From contig JAEZPX010000261.1 in assembly GCA_023413275.1 (NCBI GenBank), forward strand, positions 1 to 17,897: a stretch of 17,897 nt of DNA, written 5' to 3'. The notes under the pieces were generated by a model that saw nothing but the letters and a program-made list of their open reading frames with translations, ran no database searches and was not told where the DNA came from. Shown here one piece after another: positions 13,600 through 17,897 of the stretch. Positions within the stretch are counted from its first letter, which is position 1. Each line of letters begins with the position of its first letter. Both the position numbers and the translations under genes were made by a program. The stretch is from Bacillota bacterium (GTDB lineage: Bacteria > Bacillota > Clostridia > Lachnospirales > Anaerotignaceae).

Positions 13600-14454
13600 T
13601 TACTTTTGCATCATACCCTCCCCTAAAACTTCCCGAATATCGGTGACAAGCAAAATCGCATTTCTGTCAATATTCATGATAATGCTTTTAGCTCCTTGTA
13701 TCTCTTTTTGCGAAAAGATACAAAACAGGATTCCCCGTTCGTCGGCACCAAGGTTTCCTTTTCCACAAAATTTAGCCGCATCCCTTGCTAACCTTAGGTT
13801 TAAAACACTGGCTATTTCTTGTGCATCTTCGGAAATAACAATTGCAGCCCTTACTACGTCGCCACCTTCTAATACCCATTTCGTACATCTTTCGGTTATA
13901 AAAACAGAGAGTATGGCGTACAAACCGCTAATTCCACCAAACATTAGCATACCTGCTGATATAACCACCGCATCCATAATAAATATTTTTTTGGAAATGG
14001 AAGGCCTGGGCCAAATTTTCTGCATCAAGTATGCGGCTAAATCAACCCCACCTGTTGTTCCCCCACAGCGTAAAACCAAACCAATTCCAATTCCCACTAG
14101 CGTGCCGCCGTATACTGATGATATCATATAATCGCCTGTGTAAAAGGTAATGTCCTGCACCAAAAAAAGCATCAATGAAAATAAAAGAGAGGTCAAAATT
14201 GTTTTTCCAACAAATCGACCTCCCTGCATTTTCCAAGCCGCAAGAAAAAGAGGAAAGTTCAATACAGCATTCACCAACCAAAGGGGCGTGGGGAATCCAA
14301 GCTGTGCCGAAGTAAAAGCATTGAGCATAATACCGATACCTGTTACGCCTCCGGCAACCAAATGCGCCGGCTCTAAAAAGCATTGAATGCCAATGGCCAT
14401 CAGCAGTGTTCCGCAAATACTTAATACAATATCCTCTATTTTCTTTTCATACAT
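13600..14454 (-). CDS. YitT family membrane protein with DUF2179 domain
   Basis: The 284-residue protein has five to six hydrophobic segments in its first 190 residues. These carry the family marks EPAHLVAGGVTGIGIML, SSVYGGTLVGIGIGLVLRCGGTTGGVDL and the following membrane stretch. A soluble C-terminal DUF2179 domain (about 200-284) contains RGILFCIFSQKEI and IDRNAILLVTDIREVLGEG. DUF2179 may bind a small ligand; the transport function of the family is not settled. GGAG lies eight bases before the ATG, and the gene begins four bases after the WecG-like gene stops, so the two are co-translated. A link to the wall-polymer genes is suggested only by this coupling. Confidence 0.93.
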   Translation of the reverse strand: MYEKKIEDIVLSICGTLLMAIGIQCFLEPAHLVAGGVTGIGIMLNAFTSAQLGFPTPLWLVNAVLNFPLFLAAWKMQGGRFVGKTILTSLLFSLMLFLVQDITFYTGDYMISSVYGGTLVGIGIGLVLRCGGTTGGVDLAAYLMQKIWPRPSISKKIFIMDAVVISAGMLMFGGISGLYAILSVFITERCTKWVLEGGDVVRAAIVISEDAQEIASVLNLRLARDAAKFCGKGNLGADERGILFCIFSQKEIQGAKSIIMNIDRNAILLVTDIREVLGEGMMQK

Positions 14455-14458
14455 AATA

Positions 14459-15190
14459 TTATCTCCGCTTCCTCATTTTCAGGACTGTGAAAGCAAAAAT
14501 AGGTAAACGCATCATTCTGCGCCATCTGGTGGGCTGTGTAATCAGGCGATAAAACCATTCCAAACCAAGCTTTTGAAATAGCTTCGGTGCCCTCTTTACA
14601 TTTCCTGCCATTACATCAAAGCTGCCGCCCACGCCAATGGAAACTCTTGCTCCAAAAAGACGCATATTTTCATATATCCATTTTTCTTGTTTGGGCGCTC
14701 CCAGTCCTACTAACAGTATGGACGGAGATAATTTTTTTATGTCATGAATTATCTTTTTTTCTTCTTTTCCATCAAAGTATCCATTGTGAATTCCAACAAT
14801 TTTCAACCCAGGATATTTTCTTGTCATTCTCCTTGCCGCTTCCGCCGCAACACCGGGGGCTCCGCCAAAAAAGTAAAAGGTATGATCCGTTTCTGCCAAT
14901 TCAGAGAAAAGATTTTGGGTTAAGTCATACCCTGCCACCCGCTCCTTCAAGCGAATAGAGCTGTATTTCGAAGCCCAAACTACACCAATTCCATCAGGCA
15001 CAACCATATCCGCTTCCCGCAAAATAGACATCAGCTCCTGATCCTTCTGAGCTTCCATCACTATCTCGGGGTTTGGTGTACAGATAAAATGCTGCCCCTC
15101 GGTATTCAAAAGAATTTTTACCCTTGCTATGGCTTCTTTCATGGTTACCGCATCAAAGGGTACATTTAAAACCTGTGTCAATTTCCTCAT
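14459..15190 (-). CDS. WecG/TagA/CpsF family glycosyltransferase (N-acetylmannosaminyltransferase type)
   Basis: The 243-residue GT26 enzyme typically transfers N-acetylmannosamine to lipid-linked N-acetylglucosamine, the second step in building wall teichoic acid or secondary wall polymers. Diagnostic motifs are ICTPNPE (T38), VVPDGIGVVWASK (D66), FFGGAPGVA, LVGLGAPKQEKW and the C-terminal GLEWFYRLITQPTRWRRM. T38 and D66 match the catalytic-site positions described for Thermoanaerobacter TagA (T37, D65). The arginine-rich C-terminus is the membrane-contact part in that structure. Its ATG overlaps the stop of the upstream GT4-CsaB gene (ATGA), so translation is coupled. Donor and acceptor are inferred from the family. 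Confidence 0.94.
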   Translation of the reverse strand: MRKLTQVLNVPFDAVTMKEAIARVKILLNTEGQHFICTPNPEIVMEAQKDQELMSILREADMVVPDGIGVVWASKYSSIRLKERVAGYDLTQNLFSELAETDHTFYFFGGAPGVAAEAARRMTRKYPGLKIVGIHNGYFDGKEEKKIIHDIKKLSPSILLVGLGAPKQEKWIYENMRLFGARVSIGVGGSFDVMAGNVKRAPKLFQKLGLEWFYRLITQPTRWRRMMRLPIFAFTVLKMRKRR

Positions 15191-17430
15191 TTTTTTCGCC
15201 CTCTTCCGTGCCGCAAAAGCTTCGCAAGATACTGCTCATTCTGGTGCGCCTGCCCTTCCAGCAATGCCTCTTTCTCTTCTAAAATCTCAATATATTTTTC
15301 TCTGTTATGGATAATATCATCCACCATTTCCAGTGTTTTATCCATATCAAATTCCTTTAGCTTCCCACCACTGGGCATTTCCAGCTTCTCCAAATAATAC
15401 TCAATCTTAGGGTCATAGATAAACCCAATCAAGGGCACCTTTTGCCGTGCCGCAAATATCAGTGTGTGTAGACGCATGCTCAGAATAAAGTTCGATAAAC
15501 TAATGATCCCCATGACTTCATAGGGAGAATAGTTATTATGAAGAATGTAAGCGTTTTGCTTCATCTTTTTGCGAACCTTTTCACTTACCGTAATGTCATT
15601 GGGCATCTGCATAGCCAAAAAGACAATGGTTCTATCGTATTTTTCAATAATGGTATCGCACAGCTTGGCAAAACGATCAATAAACCGATCCATCTCTCGC
15701 CAGTTACGCACAGAAACCACAACCAAAGGTTTGTCCAACGGAATACCTTCCGCTTCCAGAAGACTTTTTGCTTCTTCCTTTGTAATGCTTTCCATAGTAA
15801 ATACAGGGTCAGCAGTCACAAAACACTTTTTGGGATTGACCCCCATGGAAAGAAGTTCATCGTAGGAGTTTTCCTCTCTGAGGGTAATCAAATCCGCACG
15901 ATTTACCACCTGTTTTACCAACCGCCTGTTTCTTTTTCCTGAAACAGGGCCAATACCGTTGGCATAAAGCATTACTCTTTTTCCCATAAGCTTTGCCGCA
16001 ACGGTAATGGAAAGATAATACATTAAGGATCGGGTGCTGGTGCTATCCTGCAATAGGGAGCCACCGCCACTTAGCAAAACATCACAGTCTCGCACTGCAC
16101 GCAAAACCTCCCAAAATCCAAAACGGTACACAGCTTCAATGCCGTACTTTTCTCTGGTGCCTACAGGATTATTGGAAAGCACAGTAATGTGATAGTTGTC
16201 ACCCATTTGCTGAATATTTTTGTGCATAGAAATCATAATTGCCTCATCACCTGTATTGTTAAAGCCGTAATAACCGCTCATAACCACATGATACTGAGGT
16301 GTATGCATTTCCTTCCAAGCTCTTTCATAAGCCTTCACACAATCCAAAGCCATTTTTGTAACAGAATAGTATTGGAAAATAACTTCCCTGCCATAAGCTC
16401 CCGCCTGCTGACGCTGTTCTGGGGTCATCTGGTTAAAGGCATAAACCACATCTTGATACAATTGCTTTTCTGTAGATAATTCACATCCACGACAGCAGAA
16501 ATTATTTTCTTGGGCAAGCTCCAGCTTATCCCGTCCGAAAATTCCAATATAACCTTCGTTACCTGCAACGATTGTGGTTTTTTCCCCAGCCATGGCTTCC
16601 AGCGCCGCACGGCTGACACCAACAAAAACATCCCCAACAGCTACCAGCTCATTTATATCTGTTCTAGCACCAGTCATGGTGATGCAGTCTCTCCCTATCT
16701 GCTTATTTGCTTCTTTACTTTTTTCCAATAGCTCATTATAAACATCGCCGCCGCCAACAATAATCATACGAAGGCCGGGTATCGCCTGGGCAAGCTGAGG
16801 TGCAAGGGATATGAGCTGTCTTGCAACCAACGCTCGGCTTTCATCCATACGACTTACATAAACTAAAGTAGGGTCTTCCTCCTTTAAGGCAAATTCCTTA
16901 CGCACTTTACTGCCATCCGTATGAGGAGAAAATTTTTCTGTATCAATCCCATTAATGGTAACAAATATATCTTCATTACGCACATGGTAATTTTCAATTA
17001 AATATCTGCGAATATCTTCACTGACTGCAACAACCTTTTGCCCCCAGTTAGTCAAATATTTCAAACCCATCCCTGTATAGAAAACCCAGTGAGCTGATGT
17101 CACAAAGGTGAATTTCTGTTTTTTATAGAGCAACCCGCAGATAAAGCCCGGAATTCTTGCATGGGAATGAACAATATCTACTTTCTCCTTGCGAATGATT
17201 TTTTTAAGCAAAAAGTAGGATTTAATCATTTTAAAAACATTTCGTTGATGCATGGGTACTTTATAATGCTTAATGCCAACCTCTTCCAGCTCTTTCTCAT
17301 AAACCCCGCCGTTGGAAGCCACAATAATATCATACCCTTGCTTTTTCAATTCCTTTGACAGCTCAACCACATGGGTTTCTGCCCCACCGATTTCCAAACC
17401 CATTAAAGCCATTAATATTTTGTAATTCAT
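15187..17430 (-). CDS. csaB: Fused GT4 glycosyltransferase and CsaB polysaccharide pyruvyl transferase
   Basis: The chain is 747 residues from the ATG at 17430. Residues below are counted from the alternative GTG at 17448, six codons earlier, which overlaps the preceding stop (GTGA). The ATG fits family starts (MNYKILMALMGLEIGGAETH). Residues 8-380 form a GT4 glycosyltransferase with the donor-side Rossmann part starting at LVYVSRMDESRALVARQL. Residues 385-735 form a CsaB domain, with SGYYGFNNTGDEAI, LLSGGGSLLQDSTSTRS, ANGIGPVSG and the late MRLHTLIFAA motif. CsaB adds pyruvate ketal to the secondary wall polysaccharide that SLH-domain proteins bind. The GT4 half should add a sugar to that polymer; its substrate is unknown. 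The usual arrangement is two separate genes. I see no stop or frameshift in the linker. Confidence 0.93.
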   Translation of the reverse strand: MNYKILMALMGLEIGGAETHVVELSKELKKQGYDIIVASNGGVYEKELEEVGIKHYKVPMHQRNVFKMIKSYFLLKKIIRKEKVDIVHSHARIPGFICGLLYKKQKFTFVTSAHWVFYTGMGLKYLTNWGQKVVAVSEDIRRYLIENYHVRNEDIFVTINGIDTEKFSPHTDGSKVRKEFALKEEDPTLVYVSRMDESRALVARQLISLAPQLAQAIPGLRMIIVGGGDVYNELLEKSKEANKQIGRDCITMTGARTDINELVAVGDVFVGVSRAALEAMAGEKTTIVAGNEGYIGIFGRDKLELAQENNFCCRGCELSTEKQLYQDVVYAFNQMTPEQRQQAGAYGREVIFQYYSVTKMALDCVKAYERAWKEMHTPQYHVVMSGYYGFNNTGDEAIMISMHKNIQQMGDNYHITVLSNNPVGTREKYGIEAVYRFGFWEVLRAVRDCDVLLSGGGSLLQDSTSTRSLMYYLSITVAAKLMGKRVMLYANGIGPVSGKRNRRLVKQVVNRADLITLREENSYDELLSMGVNPKKCFVTADPVFTMESITKEEAKSLLEAEGIPLDKPLVVVSVRNWREMDRFIDRFAKLCDTIIEKYDRTIVFLAMQMPNDITVSEKVRKKMKQNAYILHNNYSPYEVMGIISLSNFILSMRLHTLIFAARQKVPLIGFIYDPKIEYYLEKLEMPSGGKLKEFDMDKTLEMVDDIIHNREKYIEILEEKEALLEGQAHQNEQYLAKLLRHGRGRKK

Positions 17431-17444
17431 ATCCACCCCGCCTG

Positions 17445-17897
17445 TCACATTTCAATATTTGTAACCTTGATTGTCGGCTTCGCATACTTTGTAAAGACAT
17501 CCATTTCCGAGTTTACCTTAAGCTCAACCACACCGTCCACAAAATACCCATCTTCTTTTTCCATTACAGAGCCACCAATGGTCATTTTCACTCTATAATA
17601 ATCAGGATATTGGGCACGAACCACACCACCATTGCCATCGGGCAAATTATAAAACAAAGGAGAGTACTCTATTCCCTTGATTTCACCGATGCAAATTCCT
17701 GTCTTATCATCAAATATTAAATCACCTTCATGAAGTGCTTTCACCGTAGGCATACGCACCTTATCAATAAAAGCTGTATATGTGGTTTTCTCAGCCTCTT
17801 CATCAACCCCTGAGGATTCCACCCGATTAATGACACCAGTCTTTAGAACGGCTAAAGCAACCACAGCCACTAACGTTAGTATAATCAGTATATCTAC
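17445..17897 (-). CDS. DUF4330-like single-pass membrane protein, 5' end outside window
   Basis: The frame is open to the window edge, giving 150 codons without the start. The first visible residues (VDILIILTLVAVVALAVLK) form a membrane helix. The remainder is a polar domain with an AFIDKVRMPTVKALHEGDLIFDD-type stretch and several valine-rich strands, ending VTNIEM. This matches the DUF4330 family, whose full proteins have a short basic N-terminus, one membrane helix and an extracytoplasmic domain. The function is unknown. The family is often found next to csaB and other surface-polymer genes, which fits here: its TGA overlaps the possible GTG start of the GT4-CsaB gene. A GTG at 17870 is in frame but would cut the membrane helix, so it is not the start. 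Confidence 0.8.
   Translation of the reverse strand, partial: VDILIILTLVAVVALAVLKTGVINRVESSGVDEEAEKTTYTAFIDKVRMPTVKALHEGDLIFDDKTGICIGEIKGIEYSPLFYNLPDGNGGVVRAQYPDYYRVKMTIGGSVMEKEDGYFVDGVVELKVNSEMDVFTKYAKPTIKVTNIEM

Noticed and set aside
1..17897. CRISPR array, insertion sequence, integrase, phage or toxin-antitoxin genes
   Set aside because: I found no spaced direct repeats, transposase-like protein or paired small ORFs; the window is conserved housekeeping and cell-envelope DNA.

Overview
The window looks like the chromosome of a low-GC, anaerobic Gram-positive bacterium of the class Clostridia. The evidence is AT-rich DNA, strong AGGAGG-type ribosome binding sites, a clostridial 2[4Fe-4S] ferredoxin, a hexameric glutamate dehydrogenase with the same motif spacing as the Clostridium symbiosum enzyme, and a CsaB cell-wall pyruvyl transferase. 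An amino-acid-fermenting lineage near Lachnospiraceae/Anaerotignum is my guess, not something the sequence proves. All genes are on the minus strand except a truncated EamA transporter at the left edge and the ferredoxin.

Left part (1-4600): the plus-strand transporter fragment converges on the operon rpmG-secE-nusG-rplK-rplA-rplJ-rplL, which reads right to left. This block supplies ribosomal proteins L33, L11, L1, L10 and L7/L12, the SecE translocase subunit and the elongation factor NusG. It has a promoter upstream of rpmG and a second, near-consensus promoter just after rplA. A classic L10 leader with a terminator hairpin precedes rplJ. Two copies of the same stem/internal-loop/stem element precede rplK and rplA and look like L1 autoregulatory sites. 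A strong terminator follows rplL, and rpoB/rpoC do not follow as they usually do. A small TSCPD-domain protein gene lies just upstream of the operon.

Middle part (4600-7800): a plus-strand ferredoxin with its own promoter and terminator, a roughly 670-bp AT-rich gap that may hold a decayed gene, then glutamate dehydrogenase with a long leader carrying a terminator-like hairpin. The gap between gdhA and mreB ends in a perfect 15-bp bidirectional terminator and could encode a small plus-strand RNA.

Right-middle part (7800-13300): ftsE-ftsX, an unidentified 61-codon ORF, an S41 (CtpA-like) secreted protease and mreB, in transcription order. This is a cell-division and cell-shape cluster: the FtsEX ABC complex controls cell-wall hydrolysis, the protease acts outside the membrane, and MreB organises lateral wall synthesis. 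A CdaR/PucR-type regulator sits alone upstream.

Right part (13600-17897): a tightly coupled operon of a DUF4330-like protein (cut by the window edge), a fused glycosyltransferase-4/CsaB protein, a WecG/TagA-type N-acetylmannosaminyltransferase and a YitT membrane protein. It most likely builds and pyruvylates a secondary cell-wall polymer of the kind that anchors SLH-domain surface proteins.

I saw no CRISPR array, insertion sequence, phage gene, tRNA or rRNA. Most of the window is conserved housekeeping DNA. The best candidates for something less ordinary are the small ORF between ftsX and the protease, the duplicated L1-like elements, the GT4-CsaB fusion, and the leader hairpins and possible small RNA around gdhA.
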